DNA of 64,000 nucleotides, taken from the NCBI RefSeq assembly GCF_958299795.1, contig NC_133202.1, forward strand, positions 36,849,842 through 36,913,841, in the 5' to 3' direction. Below, piece by piece: positions 1 through 11,790 of this stretch. Position numbers and translations under genes: made by a program. Position 1 is the stretch's first letter; each line of letters starts with the position of its first letter. The notes below the pieces were generated by a model. That model was not told where the DNA came from. It saw only the letters and a list, made by a program, of their open reading frames with translations, and did no database searches. This DNA comes from Porites lutea (taxonomy: Eukaryota > Cnidaria > Anthozoa > Scleractinia > Poritidae).

Positions 1-1918
1 GTGTTAAGAAAAATAGTTTTAACGTGGTATGAACCGATTTCAGGAACTACGGGCTGGAGATGGTCCCTTAGGATGGTTTTCAATGCCAAGAAACATTTCC
101 TAGCTGTTTCTGGTACAAGCTTAGATAGTTCACATTCTGCCACAGAGAAAGAGAATCTCCAGCTTTTCTTCTCCTTGTCCCTTGGTGCCGACTTTGCTAC
201 CACATGACAGCCAAGTGACATAATCTTCTGCGCATCAGCCATACTAGGCCAGTAGCGTGGTCGAGAAGGCCAGTCACTATTCGTTGGCCACTCAGGGCAG
301 TAGAAACAAAATGTGACGTCCAACTCAAAAACAGGATCCACGCGAATCTTCAATGCTGGCCCCTTGGATTCGACTTGTATTGTTGGCGCCAAAAGATGCC
401 ATGGTTTCTTAGGAAAATTGCGAAGAGGAGTGCTTTTCACAGCATCTTTGACGTCATTTATGACAAGCCTTGGGCTGATCCAAATCGTTTTGTTCATAGA
501 AGTAAGGCAAAATAGCTTAGTGTATCCAATAACCCTGACGCCATCGATAAAAAGGGGTGCCAAATGTATGTCCCCTTGACCTGAAAAACACGCTCTTACT
601 GCCATGGGGCAAATCATGACGTCAATATCAGTGTGAAGAGAACCAAGACCGCAACCAGCACAGTAGCTATTACATAACAGCATCCGTGGGATTCCGTATC
701 TCTCAACCGTACTTCCTGAAAAGATAAGCTTCATTTGCATTCCTGCTGCTTTTTCCAGCTGAACCTTGATATCATTCAGATAACATTGAGCTCCTTCTTT
801 CAAGTGACGAAGTTCCTCTTCTGTCGGGATATTTTGTTCAACGCACAAAAGTATTTCTTCAAGAGATTTGGAACTTGTTCCAGTAAATATTAACTTTCTG
901 TGACCACAAGAGACTGGGAAATAGATAGGCTGAAAGGGAAGAGCAAAACGTAGTGGCGTAGTGGTTTAACAAAGACAGCATAAATAGAAACCGTTTCGTG
1001 CATTACACTGTACGTTATAAAAATCCTTCGCACCGATTGCTCTAAAAGATGTTGGATAAGTGGCTTCCCACTAATAGAGGAACATTATCCAGTGATAAAG
1101 CGCGCTGCTATTGTTTTCCTTATTACTTGTCACTTATCATCCACAAGCTGATTTTACACTACTTAACAGTAAACAATCTTAAATAACTTTGAATGTCTAT
1201 AAAAATACGTCGGAGCCTGAATCAGTACTACTTTTAGCATTTATCTCCAACTAGTACCTGTGCCATTGTACAACGTGAGCTCACCTTTTTTGTTTGACAA
1301 ACAAAACCACGTCACCTAAGTCGTTACTGCCCTTTTCAACAGTTCGCGCGAACTCCAGAACTTTATAGCCAGCTTACAAATGCGTTTTTCCGGCGCTGCC
1401 GTCAATCATAATTATGATCACGACCAATTCACAACGTACCCGGAAACGCAGAAAACCACAACATGGATCGAAATCCACCAATCACAAAACACAAACCATG
1501 AACTTTTGAACTCGCTGAAGAAAGTTTCTGTTTCCTGAGAGGTCTGCTAAGATGATTGTTAGGACTGAAGAGCGAAAGCGCTAGTTGGCTTTTGAACTTC
1601 AGAGTTCACGTGTTTTTGTGTGCTGTAACCGACAGGCGATCTTTGAATTCGCGAAGTACCTGTTTCAGTAGTATTGCAACTGCAGTTGAATCTAAGTACA
1701 AATTTAGCTCATACCATTTTCCGTCGTAACATCCATAAGGTGATGAACAGAAGGACTCCAACACCTAAGGCTACTCCTCCAGCGATACACTTTGAATCAT
1801 CCTGTGCACAGCCTGCAACGAATCTGAAGATTACGGTAACCCGGTAAAACAAGGCAACAACGAGGCAAAGTGCGACGGCACCCTTTATCGTTTTAACAGC
1901 ACCACAGCATACTTTCAT
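1..1918 (-). CDS. cGAS-like / Mab-21 domain protein with two N-terminal TM helices (3' end beyond window)
   Basis: Two exons are visible. Exon 1 (1918 to 1715) starts at an ATG just after a pyrimidine-rich CCAG acceptor, so a 5'UTR intron is likely, and ends before a gtatga donor. Exon 2 (929 to 1) follows a ctttcag acceptor in the same phase (0) and stays open to the window edge, giving at least 377 residues. Exon 1 encodes two hydrophobic stretches (about residues 13-37 and 45-62) with a short Cys-containing loop. Exon 2 carries the Mab-21/cGAS nucleotidyltransferase signature: SGSTVE near residue 139, TDIDVM with acidic residues near 169 and 171, and ELDVTF with the third acid near 272. 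These are followed by the Mab-21 C-terminal motif around KSWRFSFSVAECELSKL. All three metal-binding acids appear present, so catalysis is possible. Known members make cyclic nucleotides on sensing RNA or DNA, but other Mab-21 proteins are inactive. Membrane anchoring is inferred. ITPRIP- or TMEM102-like roles are the alternative. Confidence 0.85.
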
Positions 1919-1975
1919 GATCGCTGGAAAGAGGGGGAAAAAAGAAAAAATATTAGCCAGTACTAATAATAACAA

Positions 1976-2181
1976 TAATAATAATAATTAAAGAAATTCT
2001 TCTTAATTGATTGTCTAAGCCGAACCGCCTTGTTTAGCAAGACATGCAGATAGACAAAGAATAATCTCTAATCATGTAATTTTATTCACACTAACACTGG
2101 AAAATGTGCTTGCCTTTGAGTACACATGCCTGTCAGTGGCCTATCTGGCGGGTATACTGCCCGGGGGTACTGCCATACATG
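1976..2181. other. Noncoding, ATT/AAT microsatellite at left
   Basis: Begins with a short (taa)n run near 1965-1990 directly upstream of the probable 5'UTR acceptor of the Mab-21 gene. No coding signal was seen. It continues into the start of a dispersed repeat with a gggggtac motif near 2163. Confidence 0.4.
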
Positions 2182-2383
2182 TTAACCCTTTTCACTGCCA
2201 GGGTGTTTGATTGAGTTTTGTAAGGTGACTCTACCTTTTGAGTCTTATGGACGAAATCCTATGATGTGACCATTCAAATGAAAGATCTCTGCCTGTACTT
2301 TCACATGATGCTATTTGTTTGTTAAAATTTTAGAAATTTGGTCGAAATTTGCCTTTGGCCACATTTGGCAGTGAAAGGGTTAA
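2182..2383. mobile_element. TTAA-flanked MITE (piggyBac-like)
   Basis: A 202-bp element with inverted termini (TTAACCCTTTTCACTGCCA against TGGCAGTGAAAGGGTTAA). Both ends are TTAA, the target duplication typical of piggyBac elements, and the termini start with CCC after the TTAA as in that superfamily. It is noncoding. It appears inserted in a longer dispersed repeat (about 2150-2800), whose two halves flank it. Confidence 0.65.
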
Positions 2384-3760
2384 GGGTCTGGTTTTTCATC
2401 CTGCTCTGGGTAGGGTATAGAATCAGAGAGGCTGGTCTAGAAAAAGGTATCATTTTTCGAAAAACTCAGTGGTCAATGGCTTGAAGATTCTAGTCTAGAC
2501 TAGGGGAACCGGAAATTGACACTAAAAAAAATGAAATCGAAAAATCTGAATTTACCTGCAATTAATTCAGTCTGACAGCAAAGAAAGCGTCCACCCCAGC
2601 ATGAAATGTCCCGAAAATAGCTACTCTAGGATGCGGAGAGATTTTGGGGGATAAGTCTAGTTTAGGGTAGCAAAATTCGGCCGAACTTACAAGGCCAGGT
2701 ATAGGATTAGGATTCCGGGGCTCTTGTTCCGGGGGTCCCAGCGGCACATCCCTAGCCAACCATTCCTAAAATACCCCCTGGGGTACACTGTAGCTGGGCG
2801 TCACTGTTGAGCTTTCATAACCTCCACTGCAGACCTAGATTGGTCAATATGAAAATCTAAGCGGCATCAGCTGTTCAAAGCATTAACTGTTTATACTGGT
2901 CTATAGCACTTACTCGTTCGTTCTTCTACTGCATTTCAACTGATTCTTCGCTGTGGGTAGACCGAAAGCGAAATTCTACAATATATCCAAAAATACTACA
3001 ATAAGGTTTTATCAAATTAAGCATAAAGTTCTTTATGACTTATGTCAACAGTAGGGCTGCTACTTAAATCCTACTAGACTTTCCTTAGTTACCTACAATT
3101 ACATTTTCCAATGTTTTCCATGACTGCAGAGCTGGATTTGATTGCGAAGAGTACAAATTAGTAGCCGTAAGTCTTCAGGCGCAGACACTTCCTATCCCCT
3201 TACGCAAAGAGAACAAATCTCGAAAAAGGGGACTATGAACACCCTATAGCTAAAGCAAGTTACAATAAACGCGAGTACATACCTCCTAAATACACTCAGT
3301 ACAGGTACAGACAACAATGTCTCGTGACTATCAGCAGATTTTTGGTCATATGACTATAAACATAACACCCTAAAATTCTCAAATTACTCAGTACGGTCTG
3401 CATCTAGCTAGCGATAGGCTAGGTTACGTTTGATCATCATCTATAAAGTACCTTTGAAACCACAGAGGCAACCCGAAACTCTGAAGTTAAGACTGTGGTG
3501 TTTATTTGAACACTTTGGTCTTCCACTCACTTCCTTGATCATTTACGCAAGATCACACATGACGTAACTGAATGCTCGTACAGCCGGGGATTCCCCTTTT
3601 GTTAGCAGAGAAGACCAGATTTTTCCGGCATGTGATAAAACATGAAATGGACTGGAGTGTTAACTGCCGACCTTTGACATTGCTAAGTATTCCCAGCAAA
3701 ATATCAGAATCGTTCATAATTATGTGAATCTTAAGACCGATACTTGCAAAGTATTAAGTG
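2384..3760. other. Dispersed repeat remnant and unassigned noncoding DNA
   Basis: The part to about 2800 continues a repeat interrupted by the MITE at 2182; it ends near a second ctggggtac motif at about 2778. The remainder to 3760 shows only short open frames without recognisable domains and several AT-rich tracts. I see no gene here. Confidence 0.35.
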
Positions 3761-3762
3761 GA

Positions 3763-3880
3763 GCAATCTTTAATGATTTCAGAAAAGCCTTTGATTCCGT
3801 AGACCATAATATCCTAGGCTATGAGTTGCAAGCCTACGGCATAACTGGTAGCCTTTGGGATTGGTTACTAACGTCCTGCT
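3763..3880 (+). pseudogene. Non-LTR retrotransposon (LINE) reverse-transcriptase scrap
   Basis: About 38 codons read DFRKAFDSVDHNIL, then YELQAYGI and LWDWLL. This matches the conserved RT segment seen in CR1/L2/Jockey-type LINEs (F-D-x-VDH-x-ILxxKLxxYGI). The frame closes at the right end and no other LINE part is contiguous, so this is a short dead fragment. Confidence 0.7.
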
Positions 3881-4900
3881 AAGACATCGCTGCACTCATG
3901 TGCCGAACCTAATTGATGAAAGTACGACCAAAAGAGCGGCGTCTGAATCAGTTTGGTACGGCAGTTTTAGCTAGGTGTGGCAAAGGTGTTTGGTGCGGCA
4001 AAAGTTCGACAGAGTCTGCCGGTTATAAGACACATCCCGACATCACAACAGAGTTAGAGCTATCAAGCAAACTTTTGTTGAAAAAATGCTGCGCTTTATA
4101 AGCCAAAAAATGCGGTATATATAGACTATACTTCCTCATGAAACTTTCTCCATATCAGTGTCGGGAAGCTGTTCTCTTGCTACTTTGCCGAAATTCGAGG
4201 GCACCCAACAAGAATATAGTTCAAAACCACTTAAACATAACATTGTTGACCGTATTTTAGTATTTAAACGGTAGATATAGGCATATTTTTGTCCGCTAAG
4301 AATTTTTCATCTGTTCGGATTTCCTAGCTGAAAGTCTATAGTGATTCGAAAATTATAGGGATCAAAACTTACCTTTTCGGAAATTCCAGCCAGCAAAGGT
4401 TCCCGAAAATTCTAGGTGACCTTTTTACGGTAAAAATCCGTTAAAAATGGGCAATTATACCATTTTTGAGATGTTCGAAAATCCTTGGAAAGGCTGGCAA
4501 GCAAGAAATTATACAACAAATGTTCCGAAAATTCTAGATCTTAAATCGTCTCGCGAACAGATATTTTCCGAAAATTGACGCCGGGTGCCCCTGGAGATTG
4601 AACGATTTCATCTAAGAGCGGCTAAATTAATACATAGCTTCCCCAAGAATATTATGGATTGTGAAAAATAACAGCGTGTTCACTGGCAAAGTTTTGGGTA
4701 TATTCAGTTATAAACAAAGATTAGCTATTGAGATGTCAGGCAAAACACATGCTAAATAGTTTGTCTCAACATGTAATTAATAAATTACGGACTCAAGAGG
4801 CAAAGTAAAGTTAATGGAAGTACCTAGAAAAAAAGACTTAGAATTAGGTAGTCCTAGGTAGAGACAGTCTTTTATTTAGGGGTCCTGTTGTCTCAAGATA
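3881..4900. other. Noncoding, no gene seen
   Basis: Only short unsupported open frames. The stretch 4330-4590 has recurring short phrases around ccgaaaattctag and gaaaatt in tandem-like order, suggesting an old low-complexity or satellite-like repeat. No RNA gene was recognised. Confidence 0.35.
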
Positions 4901-4917
4901 CGAGAGCCTGAGAATGT

Positions 4918-5818
4918 GACAACATTGCTACATTCACAAGAGTATGAACTGAACTCCTAGTGGGTCAAGTAATTCCTGGATTGTAAATCCTCTGTCTACC
5001 ATAATTGAATCCCCTTTCTCCTAAAGTTCTGGGTGTAGTATACCACACCTGGAAACTATTTCCTTATCTGACAGCGATCCAGGAAACAGTTGACTCACAA
5101 AAGTTATAGCTCCAGAAGGACTGATGCCCACTAAAGCTTTGTATGTTACATAGTGCGTATAGTGTGAGTAAAGGGCACTCTGTGTAGTTAGGCTAGAAGG
5201 CACTTGTACAAAGATTTCTGTACAGTCAATGATACATCTTGTTGAGGGATAAGTGTCCTTAAAACATATTGGCATGGATGAAACAATCTGATCTTTAGAA
5301 GGCCATATGGGAATATTTCCCAAACAGAAGTACAAGTAATTTGACCAGGTGATCAAGTACCGTGAAATGGTTGATTTGCCAAGTCCAAATAACCACGCCA
5401 GATGTTTCTGTCCAAATCCACACCGTAACCACACCAAAAACATAAACAATTGTTCAATCACATCCAATTTAGGGCTCTCACCAGGCTTACTTACTTCAGT
5501 AAATTTACATTCATCAGGTTCATCTGACCCATTCTTTGAAGGCTCATAGTATTTCAAATTACTAGCATTCTCATCAGGATTTGAAAATTGAAAAAGAATG
5601 TCAAACTTAAGTGGATGAAAACCAGTGAATGACTTGAAAACGTCCTCTTGCTCTCTGATGTTCTTGGATGTAAACTGTCCTTTTTCCAGTTTTTGTATTT
5701 TGGCTTTCAGCTCACTGCAATCTTTTTCAACGTCACTTTTTTGTTTAATCAAAAGTGGCAATTTAACCTCCAACTTTTCCACGACTCTTCTCAAATAAGC
5801 GCAATTTTCACAGGCCAC
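4918..5818 (-). pseudogene. IS5/ISL2EU-type DDE transposase, truncated (DDE_Tnp_4 family)
   Basis: The exon begins after a cgacag acceptor at 5819. It encodes a Cys-containing coiled-coil segment (about residues 1-50), a helix-turn-helix (about 115-155, with GFGQKHLAWLFGLGKSTISRY), then the DDE core with the first acid in IIDCTEI (about 196) and PSGAITFVSQLFPGSLSDKEIV. A stop codon interrupts at 5021. The same frame resumes with the second-acid region MVDRGFTIQ and ends for good near 4918, so the last part with the catalytic Glu is missing. The N-terminal THAP exon expected in this family was not found upstream. It is oriented away from the better preserved copy at 7110-8504 and belongs to a separate, older insertion. 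Confidence 0.85.
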
Positions 5819-5927
5819 TGTCGATTATTGACACTAGGGTCGCGGTTCAAAGCAGATGATGTCGCAGTCCATAAATGTAACGTGAACGTCACGATATTGA
5901 GTTTCAATTTTCAATGTTTTCTGACTG

Positions 5928-6330
5928 GTGCACAGTCTTGACTGTATAATCTTATGCTATCTTTGGATATCTGGTAGGAATTGGTTCCGTAGCCTTCTCT
6001 CTCCAGAAGTTTAGGCTTCCTTATACAAGCGTTTACCGAGGCAAAATCCGGGCAAAACTAGTGTTACGCTGGGAAAGCTGTGACAGAGCTTCTATGAACA
6101 AACACTTCAGACGCGTAGTCATCCGGTGAGTCGTAATGGGGATTGGGAGGTTTTAATAATAATAATAATAATATTTAATACTTATATTGCGCTTTTTCTA
6201 TAAAAATACTCAAAAGCGCATTACAATACTATTAAATTATTATTATTATTATTATTAAAAAACCAGTAAAATTAATACTATGACCAGATATCCAAAGATA
6301 GCATAAGATTATACAGTCAAAACTGTGCAC
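5928..6330. repeat. 48-bp inverted repeat pair enclosing a (TAA)n-tipped insert
   Basis: Positions 5928-5975 and 6283-6330 are reverse complements over 48 bases with one mismatch. The 307-bp spacer holds ordinary sequence to about 6153, then a small palindromic unit ending in (aat)n on one side and (tta)n on the other (about 6153-6256), itself MITE-like. It may be a foldback element or an inverted duplication. Confidence 0.75.
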
Positions 6331-7109
6331 CAAATTTCGAAAATAGCCCATAAAATCACACTTTTTGACCGTCCAGGACTAAACTACTCACAAATGGCGA
6401 AGTTTTAGGGCTACGACCAGCGCTCAAGTATTAATAGAAAAACCCTTTCTAACTTCACACTTAAATCGAGTTATGAGGAGATTATTTATCGCTCTAACTT
6501 TTAAATCTTTAGATGAAATCCTATTTTTCTATCACACAAAAATGAAACCCCTTTAATGAGCTTTAACAGAGGAGTGAAAAAAAAGCCGTCTCGTGGCGAT
6601 CAGGCCGGATGAACGAGCCAACCTCAGCAACATTATTCCCTAAGTTATGTGGAACTGAGGCTAAGAAAGATTCACAGTCGACAAAAATTTAATTTGAAAA
6701 ATTAACGAACCAGGGCTACCTTTATAGTATGAGTATGTACGTACTAATATAGCGGAAAGCCTTCTTCAAGCCCAAGACTCTGTTAGTGAAATGTATGCAT
6801 GTATAGCTTGTAAACCGGTCAGTGTAAAACGCAGACTGCGGACCAGGGGTAAAATGCAGACTGCAGAGTAAGAGTAAAACGCAGGTTGGGGTAAAATGCA
6901 GACCGAGCATAAACTGTAGTCGCGGAAGGGTTTAAGGGCAAAACAATCCCGAAAATACATGTAAACAACACCACTTACACTTACTTGACATCTCCTTTCA
7001 CAAATCCATTCCTTCCTCGCTCTGGAACGTCGCCGACGCCGCGAAAACATACTAGTAATCGCAATCTTTAACCTTTTTTCCGTTCGTGAGAACTCACGCT
7101 TCAACTTTC
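6331..7109. other. Noncoding; short repeat cluster at 6825-6915
   Basis: The cluster consists of four or so imperfect copies of gtaaaaYgcagaYtg in direct orientation. Its position next to a transposon gene suggests subterminal repeats of that transposon, but no matching cluster was found on the other side. A CpG-containing block at 6990-7100 may hold the promoter or 5' exon of the downstream transposase. The missing N-terminal half of its THAP domain was not located. Confidence 0.35.
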
Positions 7110-8504
7110 GATACAGGTGACCGTGAATTGGTACAACACAACGATGTTTACGCTCACAAGGGTTTGCTCACGACATTTCAGGGAAGGCGATATAAAAAAA
7201 TCCCTTGCTGGGAAAAATGAACTAAAAGACGGAGTTGTTCCCTCTGTTTTTCCGTGGATTCGAACATGGCCACGTAAAAGAAAGGAGCCGATGGAAAGAC
7301 ACTTTGAAGAGACCGCTTCGAAAAGTGCATCAAGGAAATTGTCTTCTTCAGTTGTCTTCGAAGAATTATCAAATGAAATGGTACCAGATGTATCGGATTT
7401 AAGCTCACAATTTGAAAACGTAGAAACACAAACTGATTTGACCGAGCACGAAGCCTACTTGACGGAAATCATTGACAACAATAACAAAAGGATTTATGAG
7501 CTAGAACAAGAAATCGATGAAGTTAAGCTTCAGTTGCAAGATACCCAGCGGCGGAATGATGCCCTTAATAAGAGACTGTTTACCTTTGAAAACTTAAAGT
7601 CAAAAGATTCCAATGCTGCTTTTTATTCCGGCTTCCAAACCTGGGATGCTTTTATGGCTGTTTTTGAGTACCTTGATCCAGGGGAGCGAGGTGAGAACAT
7701 TTCCTTCTGGCGGTCTTCCACTGACGTCACATCTGATTATAGCGAGGACCAAACGGATGAATTACTAACGAAAAAGGGGAGAGCTCGATCTTTAAAGCCC
7801 CTTGACGAATTTTTTATGGTGATGTGTAGGCTGAGGCAAGGATTTCCTGAAGATCATTTAGCTAACTTATTCAATGTACATGGGTCAATTTTATGTACTT
7901 TAAGTTTGGACAAATAAGCATTTGGCCTAGCAGAGAAATAATCAACACAACAATGCCTGAAAGTTTTAAAAGCAAGTACAAGTCGACAAGAGTCATAATT
8001 GACTGTACTGAGATCAGATGCCAAATGCCAAGTAGCTTACAACTGAATGGAGAACTTTTCACTTCCTATAAGAATCACACAACATTGAAGGGCTTGGTTG
8101 GTATATCTCCTGGGGGAGCAATCACATTTATTAGCCAACTTTACACTGGTTCAATCTCGGATCGAGAAATTGTACGAAGGAGTGGTTTTTTAGAGCTTCC
8201 ATTTGACGATAAAGACTCAATTATGGCAGATAAAGGATTCACAATTCAGGATTTGTTGCCTTTGGGAGTTACTTTAAACTTGCCACCTTTTCTTGGAGCA
8301 TCTGCAAAGATGGCTGCAGAGGATGTGGTAGCCACCCAGGAAATCGCTAGTTTAAGAATTCATGTTGAGCGTGCCATAAACAAGATAAAAAACTTTCACA
8401 TCTGGGATAGAGTTGTTCCATTACATCAGATGGGAATTGTAAACCAGATGTGGGCAGTATGTGCATTCTGTTGCAATGCACAGCCCATCTTCATATCCAT
8501 ATGA
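7110..8504 (+). pseudogene. THAP-domain DDE transposase of ISL2EU element, one small deletion
   Basis: The frame starts after a likely gatacag acceptor (stop codon just upstream). It encodes the C-terminal half of a THAP zinc finger (TRVCSRHF, then VPSVFPW), a coiled coil (about residues 110-155 of the open part), and an HTH region ending LANLFNVH. Near 7880 a deletion of some 25 bases shifts the frame. The second frame (7893-8504) continues with FKFGQISIWPS, the first catalytic Asp in VIIDCTEI, the second in ADKGF and the Glu in RIHVERAINKIK, so the DDE triad is all there. It ends at a natural stop, close to the family's C-terminus. The 5' exon with the first THAP cysteines is not visible. 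Confidence 0.85.
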
Positions 8505-9184
8505 CTTTCCCATGTATTTGAAAAATTAACAATTCTAATTGAAAATCTATTGTTACAAACACAACAGCTCCCTTAAAATTCAATGTCGCTTTGAAAAACT
8601 CAGTTACGGTGTAGATATTTGAAATCCAAGACTAGGATAAATGCTGCATTAATGTTTAAGAGTGCTTGTTGTGTGGTGATAAGGTGATGGTGGGGTTTTT
8701 TAAAACGTAACACAACAGTTATGCATATGTATGATGAGTTTTAAATTTATCCTTGTTTTAAATTTTATCTTCCTACAGTTCTTGGTTTGAGTGAGTTTCA
8801 AATAAATGGAAAATAATATTTAAATTAAGGATAAAATCAAATCACAACATACACAATCCTCTTTCAGTCTCTCTATGTGTTGAGTGGGTACAAAGATAAA
8901 AAAGACAATACTTTTTTTTGCTGATCTGACTATTTATTACAAGGTTACATTAAAAATATTGTATTTGAGGTCTGACTATGGTATCTATCACTACCCCTTG
9001 AATTCTCAAACAGTTATCACTATTAACTTTCTTCATGTAAAATATCAAATCCACACTCAACAACTGTAAGAGTAAGAAATGTATCTCTTCAGCTGGATTT
9101 AGAAACTTGGCATAATTTCTTTCATAGGAAACATACATAGTCACTGGGACAAATATTTTTGCTGTGTTATTGAGAATTGAAGGG
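8505..9184. other. Intergenic between convergent transposon genes
   Basis: AT-rich, noncoding. It should hold the 3' ends of both transcripts; aataaa-like signals occur near 8803. No separate feature was recognised. Confidence 0.4.
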
Positions 9185-11049
9185 TTAACCTGATGTAGCT
9201 GTGCACAATACTTCACAATCACTGTTGTTGTTTACTTGACAACTGCCCTGGAAAAACTTTGCAGATGCAAAGGTAATGAAGTGATCAAAATAATAAGAAA
9301 GCAGTTTTTGTTCTAATCCAGCCCAAAACACAGGGTCAAAAGGTATACGTTGGACATAAATACCCTTACTGGTATACACAATAAAGTCACACCACTTTGC
9401 TCCAGTAACAGCCATTTGTCCTTGCACTTGAGCATAGTAAGGGTGGTCCTCTTTCAGTTTGCACTCCCTGTCACCTGTCTGTTTCATGAAGAACTTTTCA
9501 TCCGTACAAGCATCAAGGGGCGTGACATGATGTTTTGTGTAGGGGCATTTCACTTCAGCTATGCCAAAGTAATCTGTGCAGCCGAAGTCGACTACTCTTG
9601 CATCAGGAGTAGCTCCGAGAATGGGACACCCCTTTGAAACAACAAGACCACAAGGGAGCACCTTAACAGGTGTACTTTTGTTAAACATATACTTTTCATA
9701 CTCCCTTAATGCAACAGATTCAAACTTTTTTCCATGTTCTAACTGTTTTGAAGTAACCAATTTTGGATTGATCAATTGTTCTGCAAAAGTGTCATGATTT
9801 CTCTGTCGTCTAGAAATCAAGTGAAATTGAAAGGTAGTGAACCTGAATTTTCGCTCATCTTTCCATTTAGTACATTCAGCTTGTTTCCTTGTTTGTGTTT
9901 CAAGGTCATTGAGTTCATTTTCCTCTAACTTCAAAGATTGTATAAGTTCGTTGTCATTCTCACTCAAATTGTCAGGTAGTGCCATTTCATTAATATCCCT
10001 TAGAGGAAACCTTGGATAAGTGAGGGCTTGATTTTTAGTTACTTGGCTAAGTCTTGGTACACAGTCAATGGATGCTGTGGCCTCGAAGTGTGCCTCTGTC
10101 AGGGAAACTTGGTATGACAAGAAACAACCAACTTGACATTTGCCAAATTTTGTTTCTACAAGTCTAGTATGCGTCTGATCAATCTGTTCACTAGTCATTT
10201 GAGACAGGCCCATATTAGGGTCACTGGCTGTGGTGCAATGTTCTTTCCTCCGCCCTTCTTGTGCCACTGCTGCAGTTGTGATGTACAGGCCAAGGAGGAT
10301 TGCTGGTCCTGTTCCTCCATCAGGTCCTTGGTAGAATTACAGGAAAATAACGTAAACTTGCACATCTTGAACATCAATGCCAACACATGGTTACAGAATC
10401 CGCTTTTTCCTGCCACACACGAACACGAAGCACTCTCCATTTCTCCCGACAAGATGCACAAGGCGATTTTCAGATTATGTGGGGGGTCATTTTTTCGAAA
10501 ACTATGACAGCACTTCCCTTTGAAGAAGAAGTACCTCGAATCACTGGCACATTCAATATCTTCCAGATATTCGTCATCTAAGAAGCGCCTGGCCTTTACC
10601 AACCCCGTCGGGACGGTGTGATGATCAATATTACCAATGGTTTTCCCGGACTTCAACACGTGGTGATTCATTTGCAGTCGCGTGAACATTGGCATCTTCT
10701 CCAACGACGTTCCCCATCCAGTAGTTGGAAACTCTGCAGCCGCTGTACTTTCCTTGACAAGCTCTGAACTTGTGCCTTGCTTTTGCTTTCTACGGCTATA
10801 TATTTTATGTGGATCTGGATCTATGATCTGTTTGTCCTTGCCGCTTCGTATGTACTCGTACACTCGTTTCACTAGCTCCGCTTTTGTCTTCAAACCTTTC
10901 CCTGTGTCTCCGCGACATTTCAGCCAGACTTTAAGTTCTGAGTTTTTCAACTCCTCAGGTTTTCGTCCAAGTAGAGAAGCGCCGGGAATATCGTTTTCCG
11001 TAAGAGGAATCGCATTTGAATCGCTTGAATTGTCCGATGTACTCGCCAT
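9185..11049 (-). pseudogene. SAP + SWIM zinc finger + YqaJ-like recombinase/nuclease of ISL2EU element
   Basis: The ATG at 11049 opens a frame reading MASTSDNS and continuing to 10195. It has a SAP-like helix pair (about residues 35-75, ELKVWLKCRGDTGKGLKTKAELV) and a SWIM zinc finger (CSCVAGKSGFCNHVLALMF, about 220). Near 10220 the frame shifts by one base and continues in the frame ending at 9185. The second part has the YqaJ/lambda-exonuclease-like core: GATPDARVVDFG, the E-x-K motif in IAEVKCPY, and YYAQVQGQMAVTG. Together about 620 residues, complete at both ends apart from the single shift. YqaJ proteins are PD-(D/E)XK-fold nucleases/recombinases. Its role in ISL2EU transposition is not established. 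Confidence 0.85.
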
Positions 11050-11790
11050 TTTCGGTGCTTGTTGCCGTGCTTGTGTTGTAAACAACAAGAGAAGCGACGC
11101 GACGCTGGCCTTTCTGGCCTCGTTTTCACGCCGCTCGAACCAGGTTTCGCGCGGGGTCCGCCATTATGAAAGTCGTGTATTACAGTACCTTAACACCTTT
11201 ACATAAACAAATTGTACGGCGCTGATGATGGCAATAAAGTTGAATAAAGTTGCATTAAAACCTGAAAAAAGCAGATGTTATCTTGTTCAATCCGCAACCG
11301 AATGTTTACCTCAAGAAATCTGAAGAAATGCGCCTTGGTTTGCACCACTCGCGTTCAACACTTGCTTCTGTCGCTTCGCAATTTTTTCCGGTCCTGCGCC
11401 GCGATTGTTTTGGTCAGCACCGGTACACAGCTTATTTATATATCTTTGAAAGGGCCCTGAGATGGCGGGAAAATGCTACGATATATAAAGAACAAATGCA
11501 GACAAAGTACTCAGATGTAATTAACTTTTATTCAATTGTTGATAAGCGTAGGGGTTCGGAAAGAGTGCAGCGTGATGACGAGGAGCAAATGGCGTACATC
11601 TGCCGGTACTTTTGTGTTCGACCTCTAAATAATTTCAGTGATAAGTTGGGGTGAGTTGTTTCATATTGGAGTTTTTACCGGGAAGATAACAGAGGCTACT
11701 AAGAATAATAAATTCGCTTTGTTGTGGCTCTCTACTCAGCTCTAGTTACAGTGCAAAATAAAATATTGAAACATACATAGCTCTACATAT
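11050..11790. other. Noncoding flank of transposon; no gene supported
   Basis: CpG-containing up to about 11170, consistent with the promoter of the YqaJ gene. An open frame at 11283-11654 (123 codons) has no recognisable motif and no splice context, so I do not call it. Confidence 0.35.

Larger units (their letters stand above)
7110..11049. mobile_element. ISL2EU-type DNA transposon, coding core (THAP-DDE transposase plus YqaJ protein)
   Basis: Two convergent genes: a plus-strand THAP/DDE transposase (7110-8504) and a minus-strand SAP-SWIM-YqaJ gene (11049-9185). Animal ISL2EU elements are known to encode a DDE transposase together with a YqaJ-type recombinase, which is why I join them. Both genes carry one or two frame breaks, so this copy is probably non-autonomous but fairly young. 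I could not define terminal inverted repeats or the target duplication, so the true ends lie outside this core. Confidence 0.7.

Noticed and set aside
1-579. Plus-strand frames at the left edge
   Set aside because: They are antisense to the Mab-21 exon, whose minus-strand frame has clear domain motifs.
11283-11654. 123-codon plus-strand open frame
   Set aside because: No motif, no splice context, overlapping frames of similar length; consistent with chance.
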